Below, one piece after another: positions 7,642 to 16,690 of a stretch of DNA of 64,000 nt. The stretch covers positions 620,001 through 684,000 of the forward strand of contig NZ_RJVQ01000001.1 of NCBI RefSeq assembly GCF_003856525.1, given 5' to 3'. Every line of letters starts with the position of its first letter. The stretch's first letter is position 1. The notes under the pieces were generated by a model. The model worked only from the letters and a program-made list of their open reading frames with translations. It did not search any database and was not told the origin of the DNA. The position numbers were made by a program, and so were the translations under genes. Origin of the DNA: Vibrio viridaestus. Its GTDB lineage: Bacteria > Pseudomonadota > Gammaproteobacteria > Enterobacterales > Vibrionaceae.

Positions 7642-9294
7642 ATGATGACTAAATCAAATCGATATCAAACAGAAGTGGTAATTATTGGTGGTGGAGCCAC
7701 CGGCGCAGGCATTATGCGCGACTGCGCATTACGAGGCATTGATTGTATCTTAATCGAAAAAGACGATCTTGCATCCGGTACGACGGGTAGAAACCATGGC
7801 TTACTTCATTCAGGCGCTCGATATGCGGTAACGGATCAACATTCGGCCCAAGAGTGTATTCGGGAAAATAGAATTCTTAAAAACATCGCAAAGCATTGCG
7901 TCGAAGATACCCAAGGGCTTTTCATCACTTTAGAAGAAGATGATCTCGACTTTCAAGATACCTTCATTTCAGCTTGCCAGAAGGCAGACATTGAAGCGGA
8001 AAAACTCGCCCCCAAAGACGCATTACTCCTCGAGCCGAACGTGAATCCCTCGTTGATTGGTGCAGTCCGAGTGCCCGACGGAACACTTGACCCGTTCAGA
8101 TTGACCTCCTCAAATGTGCTCGATGCACGCGAGCATGGGGCGCAGCTATTTAACCATACGAAAGTCACATCATTAATTCGACAAGGTGATTCAATTTTAG
8201 GCGTTAATTGTGTGCACGAGCCGACCCGATCGCGCTTTCAGGTTTTTGCTAATGAAGTCATCAACGCAGCTGGTATTTGGGGTCAAGGCATATGTGAATA
8301 TGCTGAATTAGATATCAAGATGTTCCCAGCTAAGGGCTCATTACTCATTCTGGACTACCGCATTAACAACTTAGTGATCAACCGATGTCGTAAACCGGCA
8401 GACGCGGACATTTTGGTCCCTGGAGACACGATTTCAATTATCGGTACCACTTCTGAACATATCGATTACGACAAGATAGACAATCTAAGCGTATCCCAGA
8501 AAGAAGTTGATTTACTCCTTCGTGAAGGCTGCAAACTCGCACCAATCATGGCTAACACGCGCATTCTTAGAGCTTATGCAGGTGTCAGGCCATTAGTGTC
8601 ATTGGAAAATAATAGCAGTGGACGCAATATCAGCCGCGGCATCGTACTGCTTGACCATGCAGAACGAGATGGTCTGAAAGGATTGACCACTATAACCGGT
8701 GGCAAACTAATGACATATCGGCTGATGGCTCAAATGGCAACCGACCTTGTGGCTAGCAAGCTTGGTAATACCATCCCATGTTCAACTCATACGACCCCAT
8801 TGCCAGGCTCCAAAGAGTCTTCCAAACCGGTAAGAAAAAATGCCTCTCTGGCTAAACCTGTATATGAATCGGCAGTCTATCGTCACGGAGAGCGCGCAGA
8901 GAATTTTTTGTCAGACAACCCTCGCAGTCAGACTGTCATTTGTGAATGTGAAATGGTGACAGCAGGTGAAATAGAATACGCGATCAAAAAACTCGATGTT
9001 CACAACTTGATTGATCTTCGCCGACGAACCCGATTAGGCATGGGCCCCTGCCAGGGTGAGCTATGTACCTATCGTGCGGCCAGTCTATTTCGAGAATATG
9101 GCGATAAAAGCGGCTATGAATCAGGTCAGATACTTAACGAATTTTTAGAAGAGCGTTGGAAAGGCACTCAACCAATATTCTGGGGCGATGCCCTGAGAGA
9201 AGCAGAGTTTAGCTACTGGATTTATGAGGGGTTATTTGGAGCAGGAGACGCCCCAAAGTCAGATCAGTCGATGACAACAGAGGTGGGAGAATAA
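7642..9294 (+). CDS. glpA: Anaerobic glycerol-3-phosphate dehydrogenase, subunit A
   Basis: The FAD-containing catalytic subunit that oxidises sn-glycerol-3-phosphate to dihydroxyacetone phosphate, passing electrons via GlpB/GlpC to the quinone pool. The N-terminal dinucleotide-binding motif I-I-G-G-G-A-T-G-A-G is at residues 14-23, followed by the DAO-fold motifs T-T-G-R-N-H-G-L-L-H-S-G-A-R-Y. The C-terminal BFD-like [2Fe-2S] domain has C434-E-C436 and C470-Q-G-E-L-C475. I chose ATG 7642 (GGATG just upstream); the frame stays open to 7552, but that leader covers the putative operators. The 550-residue product starts a tight glpABC operon. Confidence 0.94.
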   Translation: MMTKSNRYQTEVVIIGGGATGAGIMRDCALRGIDCILIEKDDLASGTTGRNHGLLHSGARYAVTDQHSAQECIRENRILKNIAKHCVEDTQGLFITLEEDDLDFQDTFISACQKADIEAEKLAPKDALLLEPNVNPSLIGAVRVPDGTLDPFRLTSSNVLDAREHGAQLFNHTKVTSLIRQGDSILGVNCVHEPTRSRFQVFANEVINAAGIWGQGICEYAELDIKMFPAKGSLLILDYRINNLVINRCRKPADADILVPGDTISIIGTTSEHIDYDKIDNLSVSQKEVDLLLREGCKLAPIMANTRILRAYAGVRPLVSLENNSSGRNISRGIVLLDHAERDGLKGLTTITGGKLMTYRLMAQMATDLVASKLGNTIPCSTHTTPLPGSKESSKPVRKNASLAKPVYESAVYRHGERAENFLSDNPRSQTVICECEMVTAGEIEYAIKKLDVHNLIDLRRRTRLGMGPCQGELCTYRAASLFREYGDKSGYESGQILNEFLEERWKGTQPIFWGDALREAEFSYWIYEGLFGAGDAPKSDQSMTTEVGE

Positions 9295-9298
9295 AACT

Positions 9299-10639
9299 AT
9301 GATGAACTACGATGTGATCGTAATCGGGAGCGGAATCGCGGGATATTCGGCTGCACTACGTAGCCTGGAAATGGGCTTGAGCACCGCTATTATTAGCCAA
9401 GGTCAAAGCGCGCTACACTTCTCTTCCGGTTCTATTGACCTACTGTCTCACTCCCCCATAAATCATCAACCCATCAGCGATCCCTGGGCGGAAATAGATC
9501 GTTTAGTCCATAAGCGCCCAGATCATCCATACGCAAAACTAGGCAAACATCGAATTCATGACGCAATAAACTGGTTTCAAACTCTCATGTCTCGAGCAGG
9601 AGTATCACTATCCGCTCAACCCAATCAAGAAAATCACTTTCGCATTACTCCTCTTGGGACATTAAAAACAACCTGGCTTTCTCAGACACATGTTGCAAAG
9701 CTCTCTTTTGACTTCACAGAACTAGAGTCGATTGAACGTCTTATCATGGTTTCAATCGACGGCTTTCGTGATTTTCAACCGCACATAGCCAAAGGTAATC
9801 TACGAGCATCACCTCATTTTGCTCACCTACCGATGCAGATAAAGACCATTTCTACTGCTGCATTTAAAGGAGTACATAGAAATCCAAACGAGCTACGTTC
9901 AGTCGACCTCGCCAGGATATTCAATGACCCAGAGAACTTTCAAATATTGTGTAAACAACTCATAGACAGCGCAACACCTAAAGATCTGGTTATGCTACCC
10001 GCCATATTTGGCGATGGTGACGGACTTACGATGATAGATCGTCTGGCAACAGAAACCGGATTACTCTTCCATGAACTGCCCACTATGCCCCCCTCATTAT
10101 TGGGAATGAGAATCGAGGATGCCTTGGCAAAAGAGTTTACTGCCAACGGAGGCATCATTCATCGTGGAGATACTGTCGTTGAAGGATATTTTCACCCATC
10201 ATCCTCGACACTGCATCTCGATAGTATTCGTACGAAAAAACTTGGCGATATCAGACTATCGGCAGACCACTTTATTCTCGCTTCAGGTAGTTTTTTTAGT
10301 AAAGGACTCGTCGCTCATCAGAGACATATAGAAGAACCCATATTTGGACTGGATACCAGTGCTATCCCAGAACGAGACCGATGGTATCAATCCTCATTTT
10401 TTTCTGAGTCTCCTCATGCTTTTATGTCTTTCGGTGTGCAAACCAATAAAGAACTAACTCCATCAATAAAAGGTAAAACAGTCGCGAACCTCCAATGCGT
10501 GGGATCCATATTGTCAGGCTACAACCCTGTCACACATGGGTGTGGTGGAGGGGTCGCGATATCCACAGCCTATGCAGCGATAAGCCATATCCTCAGTTGC
10601 CGCAAATATGAAATGCAAATAAGCGAGGTGAGAGCATGA
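9299..10639 (+). CDS. glpB: Anaerobic glycerol-3-phosphate dehydrogenase, subunit B
   Basis: A 446-residue flavoprotein subunit with an N-terminal Rossmann motif (V-I-G-S-G-I-A-G-Y-S-A-A) and a C-terminal flavin-contact segment (C-G-G-G-V-A-I-S-T-A). GlpB pairs with GlpA and helps pass electrons to the GlpC membrane anchor. It begins 4 bases after the glpA stop behind GGGAG, with two consecutive ATG codons (9299 and 9302), either of which could be used. Its stop overlaps glpC by four bases (ATGA), so the trio is translationally coupled. The length is somewhat above the ~420 residues of the E. coli protein. Confidence 0.92.
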   Translation: MMNYDVIVIGSGIAGYSAALRSLEMGLSTAIISQGQSALHFSSGSIDLLSHSPINHQPISDPWAEIDRLVHKRPDHPYAKLGKHRIHDAINWFQTLMSRAGVSLSAQPNQENHFRITPLGTLKTTWLSQTHVAKLSFDFTELESIERLIMVSIDGFRDFQPHIAKGNLRASPHFAHLPMQIKTISTAAFKGVHRNPNELRSVDLARIFNDPENFQILCKQLIDSATPKDLVMLPAIFGDGDGLTMIDRLATETGLLFHELPTMPPSLLGMRIEDALAKEFTANGGIIHRGDTVVEGYFHPSSSTLHLDSIRTKKLGDIRLSADHFILASGSFFSKGLVAHQRHIEEPIFGLDTSAIPERDRWYQSSFFSESPHAFMSFGVQTNKELTPSIKGKTVANLQCVGSILSGYNPVTHGCGGGVAISTAYAAISHILSCRKYEMQISEVRA

Positions 10640-11850
10640 ATGTTTTGAATAAAGATACCACGTTTGATCAATGCATTAAGTGTACGGTTTGCACAGTGTA
10701 TTGTCCTGTGGCGAAAGCGAATCCTGATTATCCTGGGCCAAAACAGTGTGGTCCCGATGGTGAACGCTTGCGGCTCAAAAGCGCTGAGTTTTATGACGAT
10801 AAGCTAAAACTATGCACAAACTGTAAACGCTGTGAAACAGCCTGCCCTTCAGGTGTTCATATCGGTGATCTTATCGCTACTGCGCGCGGAAAATATGGTA
10901 AACGGCCCAAAAGTCCTAAGCTAATAAGGGATTATGTCCTTAGCCACACCGACCTCCTTGGCACGATCGCCACACCCGTTGCTCCTTTGGTCAATCAAAT
11001 TACCGCGCTCACAGCAGTGAAAAAAGTCATGCATCATACTATTGGCGTTCATGATCATAAGTCGCTGCCGAAATATTCACATGGTTCATTCCGTCGGTGG
11101 TTTAAACAACAGGCAGCGACGCAAACTAACTTCTTAAGACATGTCAGCTATTTCCATGGCTGCTACGTCAATTATAACCATCCCCAATTAGGAAAAGATC
11201 TTGTAAAAGTACTGAATGCAATGAACATTGGTGTGCATTTACTCGATAAAGAAAAGTGCTGCGGTGTCCCACTGATCGCTAATGGCTATCATGATAAAGC
11301 GAAGAAAAACGCGCAATTGAATGTCTCTAATCTAAAAAGAGCACTGGATGAACACAATTTGGCAGTAGTCTCGACGTCTTCCACCTGTTCATTCACGTTA
11401 CAAGAGGAATACCCGCAGGTTCTCGGGGTCGACAATCAGTCTGTCGTAAACAACATACACTACATTACCAAGTTTCTTCTTATGGAGTTTATGAGTGGTA
11501 ATCAACCCAAAATGAAGTCCATTAATAAACGCATCGTATATCATACACCATGCCATCTCGAACGTAGCGGTGGGAAAATGTTTACCATTGAGCTTTTAAA
11601 AATGATTCCTGGGCTGGATGTCGTTGTACTGGATAGTCAATGCTGTGGATTGGCTGGTACCTATGGCTTTAAGACAGAAAACTATGATACGTCGATGAAG
11701 ATAGGCCAGGGATTATTTTCTCAAATAGCACATTCAGAAGCTGATTTTGCTGTCACAGACTGTGAAACCTGTAAATGGCAAATTGAGGAGAATACGCATT
11801 TGGAATGTCTTCACCCAATCAGCTTATTGGCACTGGCACTTGAAGAATAA
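10636..11850 (+). CDS. glpC: Anaerobic glycerol-3-phosphate dehydrogenase, subunit C (Fe-S anchor)
   Basis: A 404-residue iron-sulfur subunit. The first [4Fe-4S] motif is C13-x2-C16-x2-C19-x3-C23-P; the second (L-C-T-N-C-K-R-C-E-T-A-C-P) follows at about residues 61-73. Two cysteine-rich CCG domains follow, with motifs K-C-C-G-V-P and Q-C-C-G-L-A-G-T. This is the domain order of GlpC, which links GlpAB to the membrane and reduces menaquinone or ubiquinone. It overlaps glpB by 4 bases. Last gene of the operon, followed by a hairpin at 11854. Confidence 0.95.
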   Translation: MNVLNKDTTFDQCIKCTVCTVYCPVAKANPDYPGPKQCGPDGERLRLKSAEFYDDKLKLCTNCKRCETACPSGVHIGDLIATARGKYGKRPKSPKLIRDYVLSHTDLLGTIATPVAPLVNQITALTAVKKVMHHTIGVHDHKSLPKYSHGSFRRWFKQQAATQTNFLRHVSYFHGCYVNYNHPQLGKDLVKVLNAMNIGVHLLDKEKCCGVPLIANGYHDKAKKNAQLNVSNLKRALDEHNLAVVSTSSTCSFTLQEEYPQVLGVDNQSVVNNIHYITKFLLMEFMSGNQPKMKSINKRIVYHTPCHLERSGGKMFTIELLKMIPGLDVVVLDSQCCGLAGTYGFKTENYDTSMKIGQGLFSQIAHSEADFAVTDCETCKWQIEENTHLECLHPISLLALALEE

Positions 11851-11853
11851 AAT

Positions 11854-11877
11854 GAAGCCACATATCACTGTGGCTTC
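11854..11877 (+). terminator. Hairpin after glpC
   Basis: A 9-bp perfect inverted repeat GAAGCCACA / TGTGGCTTC with a 6-base loop lies 3 bp after the glpC stop. No clear T tract follows (TATATCAT), so termination may be weak. It also lies downstream of the minus-strand gene at 11902. Confidence 0.6.
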
Positions 11878-11901
11878 TATATCATAAATAGCTTGAATAC
11901 T

Positions 11902-12123
11902 TTAAGCCGCGGTTGAAGTCTCGATTGATTGAAGTTCATCTGTCAGGTCCGTAAAATGCTTACAGGCCTGATAGCACTCATAAGAGATACGAGGTAACTT
12001 ATCGTATCCATTAGGTAATTCACCTTCAATCAGTCTTTGCAGTTCCTCGACTTTTTCAGATGCTAGATGTTTTGCAAGCGTAATATCGTTTCTTAGTTGT
12101 TCTAATTCACCTTGACTCATCAT
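11902..12123 (-). CDS. Small helical protein of unknown function
   Basis: A 73-residue soluble acidic protein that looks like two helices joined by a short loop: a heptad-like N-terminal half (L-E-Q-L-R-N-D-I-T-L-A-K-H-L-A-S-E-K-V-E) and a second helix after the proline/glycine segment (residues 35-45). Two cysteine/histidine-bearing positions (C-Y-Q-A-C-K-H) occur in the second helix and could bind a metal. The helical hairpin recalls Rop-like folds, but I do not recognise the family. Two ATG codons start the frame (12123, 12120). It is transcribed against glpC and diverges from the Fe-S gene at 12297. Confidence 0.6.
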   Translation of the reverse strand: MMSQGELEQLRNDITLAKHLASEKVEELQRLIEGELPNGYDKLPRISYECYQACKHFTDLTDELQSIETSTAA

Positions 12124-12296
12124 GACCCCTCTCCCTGGATTGTTCCTAACCTACCCATTGTTTTATTGACAACACCTATATTCGTATTGTCTAAATTAAC
12201 TATAACAAAGTTCTTATGGAATTGTGTACGTATAGTTTTTAGTTCCACCAATTAGTGGCATTAATTTTGATCTATATCCTATAGATAGAGAGGTCA

Positions 12297-13667
12297 ATGT
12301 CAGGTTGTGAACAGATGAAAACGGAATTAGATTGGTCGAACTACCACGATCAAGGGATGGGAGATGCTTATGCTGACATTCCCAAGAATGGAGGAAACTA
12401 TGCAAAAGCTATCTCGGTCTGCATACGTAGCAATCGTTGTCAGCTTCATGACAATCGTGGTGTTATGTGCCCGAGTTTTCGTATTACCAATGACGAAGCG
12501 CTTTCTCCAGGAGGTCGTGTCGCGCTTTTAAAAGCGTTACTCAATCAAAATGATTACTCATTCCTTCATGATCCACAACTTGAAGATACTCTTAACAGCT
12601 GTGTCTCCTGCAAAGGGTGTAAACGAGAGTGTGAAAACAATATTGATATGGCGGCAATTAAGGCCGAGTATCTTGCCCAACAAAAACAATCTGGTAAGAA
12701 AAGTCTGCGCTCTTGGTTATTTGGCCATTTCCCGGATTTAATGCTTCAATACCCTCAGTTAGCGTATTTAATACGACTCAGAAATAAGTCGAGCATTGTA
12801 AGAATGCTTTCTCGTTTCGTGCTAAAGATGAACTCACATATTGAACTGCCAGAACCTGCCTGTAAGCCGTTTAGTTCTTCACTTACCAACGCCTATCCTA
12901 CCGAAGAGGTAGAGAAGAATGTTGTGTTATTGGTGGACAACTTTACTGCTATATTTCATCCGCATATTGCTCATTCAACCGAAGTTTTGCTCAATGCTGC
13001 TGGCTATCAGGTCACTACAATCGCTCCGACGGATACAAACTCAGGTCGACCATTAGACACTGGCCGCAGCCTATTTTCGCAAGGCTATATCTCGGAGGCA
13101 CGTAAGCACGCTGTTGAGTTAATAGAAGCGTTATGGCCTTACGTCGAAAAAGGACATCGAATCATAGGATTGGAACCCTCTTCCGCATTAATGATTCGTG
13201 ATGAGTTTTTAATGATGGGATTGGGAGAAAAAGCTCAGCAACTGGCCAATGCCACATTACTACTTGAGGAATTCATCGCTCGTGAAACCAAAGCTGGTCG
13301 ATTCACCCTTAATTTTAGGCCTTGGGAGAAAAAACATAACGTCTTGGTACACGGGCACTGCCATCAAAAAGCAGTTGGGGCAATGAAGTCTATGAGGAAA
13401 GCGCTGCGACTCATTCCAGACCTACCGTTCGAATTCATTGAAGCGTCATGTTGTGGGATGGCAGGAAGCTTTGGCTTGGAAGCTGAGCACGCAAAAGAAT
13501 CCAGAGACATGGCACAACTCGGTCTACTACCGGCATTAGATGCTGACTCTACAGCGACAGTGGTATGCAACGGTTTCTCTTGTGGCCATCAAATATTGGC
13601 ATTGACCGGAAGAAAGCCATTACACATCGCAACGTTACTCTACGATATGTTGGAAACAGCTAATTAG
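12297..13667 (+). CDS. Fe-S/CCG-domain oxidoreductase, stand-alone C-terminal half of a FAD-linked dehydrogenase type
   Basis: A 456-residue protein that resembles the C-terminal iron-sulfur half of large FAD-linked D-lactate / D-2-hydroxyacid dehydrogenases (YdiJ-like). Near the N-terminus is the family pattern C42-x5-C48-x9-C58-P-S, then the loop D-E-A-L-S-P-G-G-R, a second cluster C-V-S-C-K-G-C-K-R-E-C (about residues 102-112), and C-terminal CCG motifs around H-G-H-C-H-Q-K and A-S-C-C-G-M-A-G-S-F-G. There is no FAD_binding_4 domain in this protein or its neighbours, so it may serve an unlinked flavoprotein. AGAGG precedes ATG 12297. It follows glpABC but is separated by the minus-strand gene at 11902. 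Substrate unknown. Confidence 0.75.
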   Translation: MSGCEQMKTELDWSNYHDQGMGDAYADIPKNGGNYAKAISVCIRSNRCQLHDNRGVMCPSFRITNDEALSPGGRVALLKALLNQNDYSFLHDPQLEDTLNSCVSCKGCKRECENNIDMAAIKAEYLAQQKQSGKKSLRSWLFGHFPDLMLQYPQLAYLIRLRNKSSIVRMLSRFVLKMNSHIELPEPACKPFSSSLTNAYPTEEVEKNVVLLVDNFTAIFHPHIAHSTEVLLNAAGYQVTTIAPTDTNSGRPLDTGRSLFSQGYISEARKHAVELIEALWPYVEKGHRIIGLEPSSALMIRDEFLMMGLGEKAQQLANATLLLEEFIARETKAGRFTLNFRPWEKKHNVLVHGHCHQKAVGAMKSMRKALRLIPDLPFEFIEASCCGMAGSFGLEAEHAKESRDMAQLGLLPALDADSTATVVCNGFSCGHQILALTGRKPLHIATLLYDMLETAN

Positions 13668-13684
13668 ATTGTTCACCAGAATAA

Positions 13685-13711
13685 AAAATCGGCGCCTTAA
13701 GCGCCGATTTT
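13685..13711. terminator. Bidirectional terminator after the Fe-S gene
   Basis: A perfect 11-bp stem AAAATCGGCGC / GCGCCGATTTT with a 5-base loop lies between the convergent stops at 13667 and 13730, with A/T runs at both edges so that it can act in both directions. Confidence 0.9.
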
Positions 13712-13729
13712 CAATTTAATATCAGTTAA

Positions 13730-13912
13730 TTAAAACTGTGTCGTGCTTTTTTCGCATTCAGCAAAGGCCGCATCTTCATGACGTTTAATGTGCATGATTA
13801 GACCAACACAAATTGCTAAAACACCAGCAGAAAATAGTACGAGCATAAAAGGGTTATTTGCAAATACAAAATACTCTGCAACAGAATCCCAACTTGTAAT
13901 TGATGTTCCCAT
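13730..13912 (-). CDS. Small single-pass membrane protein linked to the ammonium transporter
   Basis: A 60-residue protein with one long hydrophobic helix (about residues 20-42) followed by a basic then acidic cytoplasmic-type tail (H-I-K-R-H-E-D-A-A-F-A-E-C-E-K). Its ATG shares one base with the stop of the upstream transporter gene (TAATG on the minus strand), so the two are translationally coupled. This arrangement suggests a small accessory subunit or regulator of the transporter, but I know no characterised homologue. A strong terminator follows. Confidence 0.7.
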   Translation of the reverse strand: MGTSITSWDSVAEYFVFANNPFMLVLFSAGVLAICVGLIMHIKRHEDAAFAECEKSTTQF

Positions 13913-15279
13913 TATAGTGCTCCTTGATTATTAGCTAACTTGTTTGGTACTTCACTCGCATAGGATGCAGGTACCATTGACTCTGGATAAGGTTTAGCCA
14001 GTAATTCAACTTCATCAATACCTTTATCTTCTACGGTGCCAGGCACACGAAGCATAGAGAATTTTTTCAGTAGATAAGAAATACCGTATCCGGGCACGAA
14101 ACCGAGAACAATCATGACACCCGTTGAAATTAACTGTCCGGTAAACGTAATTGGTGGAATACCCTCAGCGTTTGGCATATTGTTCGCGAAGATACCAACA
14201 AGAATAACGGAAAGTGAACCCGCAAAGCCATGAACTGCGACAGCACCGACTGCGTCATCAATACCAAATTTCTCAAGCATTTTGGCGAATTGAACCGCTA
14301 ATACGCCAGTTCCAGCGGCCAAACAGAACGCTAATCCTGGGTCATAAAGATCTAAGCCAGCGGCGATAGCGATAATACCAACCAAGCCTCCCGACATGGT
14401 CCAGAAAGGATCACGAGTTGCGAAGTAACAACCGACAATCCCACCAGCAAAGCCCATGAGAGTGTTAAAGGCAAACGCCGACAAGTTAGTTGGTGTACCG
14501 TAGATAGTCGTCCAACCCGCATCTCCTGCATTATAGATAATACAGCCGCCAAGGAAGCCAAAGAAACCGAAGATGATCATCATAAGACCGATCAGTGTCA
14601 TCGGTAAACTATGAGGCGCAATAGTTTGTGCGACACCATTGATGAAACGACCACGACGAGCACCAAGATTCAAAAGAACACCAAGAGTAAAGAATCCTGC
14701 GACCGCGTGTACTACACCAGCAGCACCCACATCATGATAACCCAGTTTTGTTAATAGCCACCCTTCTGGATGCCAGCCCCAAGCCGCTGCCAAGATCCAG
14801 ATGATGCCACCAACCGCAATCGTGAGAATAAGAAAAGAACTCACACGCATACGTTCAATAACGGCACCAGATAGAATTGAGCCAGTTGTCGCACCAAACA
14901 TTGCGAATGCAGCCCAGAATATACCTGTTCCCATTTCATCCAACTTAGGTCCCATACTAACGGACCACGGCAAAGCAGATGCTACAGAGTTAGGTATCAG
15001 CCCCTCAGGAAATGAGAGATAAATCCACCAGCCCACAAGATAAAATACAGGAATAATGAGTGCTAAAGCCAGAATGTTTTTTATCCCTGCCGCGAGCGCA
15101 TTTTTCGTCCGTGAAGCCCCTATTTCATACGCCAAAAATCCCGCATGAATCATAATCATCAATGCAGTACACCACCAATAAAACGCTTCCATGTTCATTG
15201 ATGTCTGCATGTCGATTGTTTTTTGTTGAGCATCGACGAGAGCTTTTAAGCTCTCTAAAGTTACTGTTCCATCAGCCAT
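13912..15279 (-). CDS. amt: Ammonium transporter (Amt family)
   Basis: A 455-residue integral membrane channel for ammonium uptake with about 11 hydrophobic helices. Recognisable Amt features are the periplasmic aromatic/hydrophobic vestibule region, the twin-histidine helices (one visible as G-V-V-H-A-V-A-G and a second as V-A-V-H-G-F-A-G-S), and the D-D-A-V-G-A-V-A-V-H motif. The N-terminus has an extra polar leader (residues 1-28) compared with E. coli AmtB and no signal peptide; it resembles the Amt subfamily without an adjacent glnK. No glnK is present here. Start ATG 15279 has AAGGAAG upstream. A small coupled membrane gene follows and a possible small ORF (15397) overlaps its start. 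Confidence 0.92.
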   Translation of the reverse strand: MADGTVTLESLKALVDAQQKTIDMQTSMNMEAFYWWCTALMIMIHAGFLAYEIGASRTKNALAAGIKNILALALIIPVFYLVGWWIYLSFPEGLIPNSVASALPWSVSMGPKLDEMGTGIFWAAFAMFGATTGSILSGAVIERMRVSSFLILTIAVGGIIWILAAAWGWHPEGWLLTKLGYHDVGAAGVVHAVAGFFTLGVLLNLGARRGRFINGVAQTIAPHSLPMTLIGLMMIIFGFFGFLGGCIIYNAGDAGWTTIYGTPTNLSAFAFNTLMGFAGGIVGCYFATRDPFWTMSGGLVGIIAIAAGLDLYDPGLAFCLAAGTGVLAVQFAKMLEKFGIDDAVGAVAVHGFAGSLSVILVGIFANNMPNAEGIPPITFTGQLISTGVMIVLGFVPGYGISYLLKKFSMLRVPGTVEDKGIDEVELLAKPYPESMVPASYASEVPNKLANNQGAL

Positions 15280-15397
15280 TTATTCTTCCTTCTGTTTGAT
15301 GACTAACTAACTCCAACCAACGAGAAACAACTGTTTCCGCCAGAAGTGTTTGTTTACTTTCAAAACGCAAAAAATCACTTTGCGCCGTCTGGATCAT
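15272..15397 (-). CDS. Possible 41-residue leader ORF overlapping the amt start
   Basis: This short frame starts at ATG 15397 behind GGAGG (8-base spacing) and encodes 41 residues without a membrane segment (starting M-I-Q-T-A-Q-S-D-F-L). Its stop codon overlaps the first 8 bases of amt in another frame, an arrangement seen in translational coupling. It is followed in the same overlap by the amt ribosome site. There is no homology that I recognise; it could also be fortuitous. Confidence 0.35.
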   Translation of the reverse strand: MIQTAQSDFLRFESKQTLLAETVVSRWLELVSHQTEGRING

Positions 15398-15446
15398 TCC
15401 TTTGACCTCCATTTGATTGTGATTAGGGTTATTGACCAGCTCTCGG

Positions 15447-16487
15447 TTACTCCAGGTATCGACGATGTTCGGGTCCACCTCGAAGTGACACAGATTTCCA
15501 ACGCATAAATGCCCGTGTAAAAGCACTTTGCTCTGAATACCCAAGACGAAACGCAATTTCACTTAAGCTGACTTTTTCATAACTCAGGTAATATTCAGCA
15601 AGCTCCTGCCGGGTTTGATCTAATAGCATGCCAAATGAGGCTTGTTCCGAACTGAGAAGTCGCTGCAGGCTGCGCGGTGACTTAGATAGGTTGCGAGCAA
15701 TCACCTCTAAACTCACCTCGCCAGAAGGAAGTAAGTCGATAATTTCACTTTTCACTCGCTGAACAGTAGACATCGTGACACCTTTTGTACCGCGAATCTG
15801 GTCAATCGTGTCACCAACAACACCGTTTAAAATAGGGTTAGCGTCCGGCATTGGAGTGTCGAGGCAACTCTCACGGAAGAATATGAAATTGCTACGTTGC
15901 TGAAACGTAACGTCACAATGGTAGAAATCTCTATGGGTATGATTATTGACGAGAGCTGGATGCTGGAATTGGATTTGTAACGGCGTCCATTTATCGCCCA
16001 TCGCTCTGCATAACACATTGAGTAACATCCCAATGGTCACTTCAGCATCCTGACGACGATCTTTTATGTCACCATCAAGTAAGCGATACTCCAGAGCGCA
16101 AATACTATCTTTAGTAGTGAGTTTCAGCAGGCTATTGTTCTGAAATACGTCGAAACTGCTAATCATATTGTGTAATGCATCTCGCAGAGTCATCGATGTA
16201 ATAGCCTGATATCCGAACACGCCCAGGCCTTCTGGCTCATATTGGGCACCGAAACTTAAGCCAAAATGATCGTTTCCAGTGCTCTTGGCTGCTTCATGCA
16301 TTGAATTACAGAACGCTTGCAGCAAAATAGGTTGATTTGGCCGCTGAAAAGCGTTGGATTTTAAACCCGCTCGTTTTAGTACGACTGAACTTTCTCCACC
16401 CTGACGCTGTATAAATTCTTCTAATCCATACGTCACGGTACCGAGAACTGTTGAGGAGTTGGTATTCCTTACCATACTTGTATCCAT
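15447..16487 (-). CDS. AraC-family transcriptional regulator
   Basis: A 346-residue regulator with an N-terminal ligand-binding domain of the Arabinose_bd/OruR type (about residues 20-200) and a C-terminal AraC DNA-binding domain with two helix-turn-helix units (S-L-E-V-I-A-R-N-L-S-K-S-P-R-S-L-Q-R-L-L and S-L-S-E-I-A-F-R-L-G-Y-S-E-Q-S-A-F-T-R-A-F). The motif after the second unit (R-W-K-S-V-S-L-R-G-G-P) departs a little from the usual V-S-P-x-x-(Y/W)-R. I start it at ATG 16487, which has AGGAG at 7 bases; the ATG at 16493 lies directly on that site. It points toward amt about 170 bp downstream; whether it controls it is unknown. Confidence 0.88.
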   Translation of the reverse strand: MDTSMVRNTNSSTVLGTVTYGLEEFIQRQGGESSVVLKRAGLKSNAFQRPNQPILLQAFCNSMHEAAKSTGNDHFGLSFGAQYEPEGLGVFGYQAITSMTLRDALHNMISSFDVFQNNSLLKLTTKDSICALEYRLLDGDIKDRRQDAEVTIGMLLNVLCRAMGDKWTPLQIQFQHPALVNNHTHRDFYHCDVTFQQRSNFIFFRESCLDTPMPDANPILNGVVGDTIDQIRGTKGVTMSTVQRVKSEIIDLLPSGEVSLEVIARNLSKSPRSLQRLLSSEQASFGMLLDQTRQELAEYYLSYEKVSLSEIAFRLGYSEQSAFTRAFMRWKSVSLRGGPEHRRYLE

Positions 16488-16690
16488 ATACATACTCCTA
16501 ACTATATAGTTTAGAGCTATGCAACAAGCAGGTTTTATGCCTATTTAATTACTTGTTAAAAATCATTAACTTATTAAAAATGAAATCTTAGATTGATAAT
16601 ATCAGTTCGACTGATGCACAAGATTTGCGCACGTATTTTCCACAATAGGTCGTGTCGGGTCTTATAGAGATAGTTATTCGATGTGTAGAG

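Noticed and set aside
12160-12200. TTGACA-type promoter before the Fe-S gene
   Set aside because: A TTGACA is present at about 12167, but no acceptable -10 box lies at the right distance.
15447-15500. Possible frameshift at the C-terminus of the AraC regulator
   Set aside because: The end of the protein departs slightly from the usual pattern, but both helix-turn-helix units and the normal total length are intact, so I treat the gene as complete.
15272-15562. 96-codon ORF between the AraC gene and amt
   Set aside because: Its first half overlaps the araC 3' end in another frame; only the 41-codon 3' part has a ribosome site and is listed as a possible ORF.
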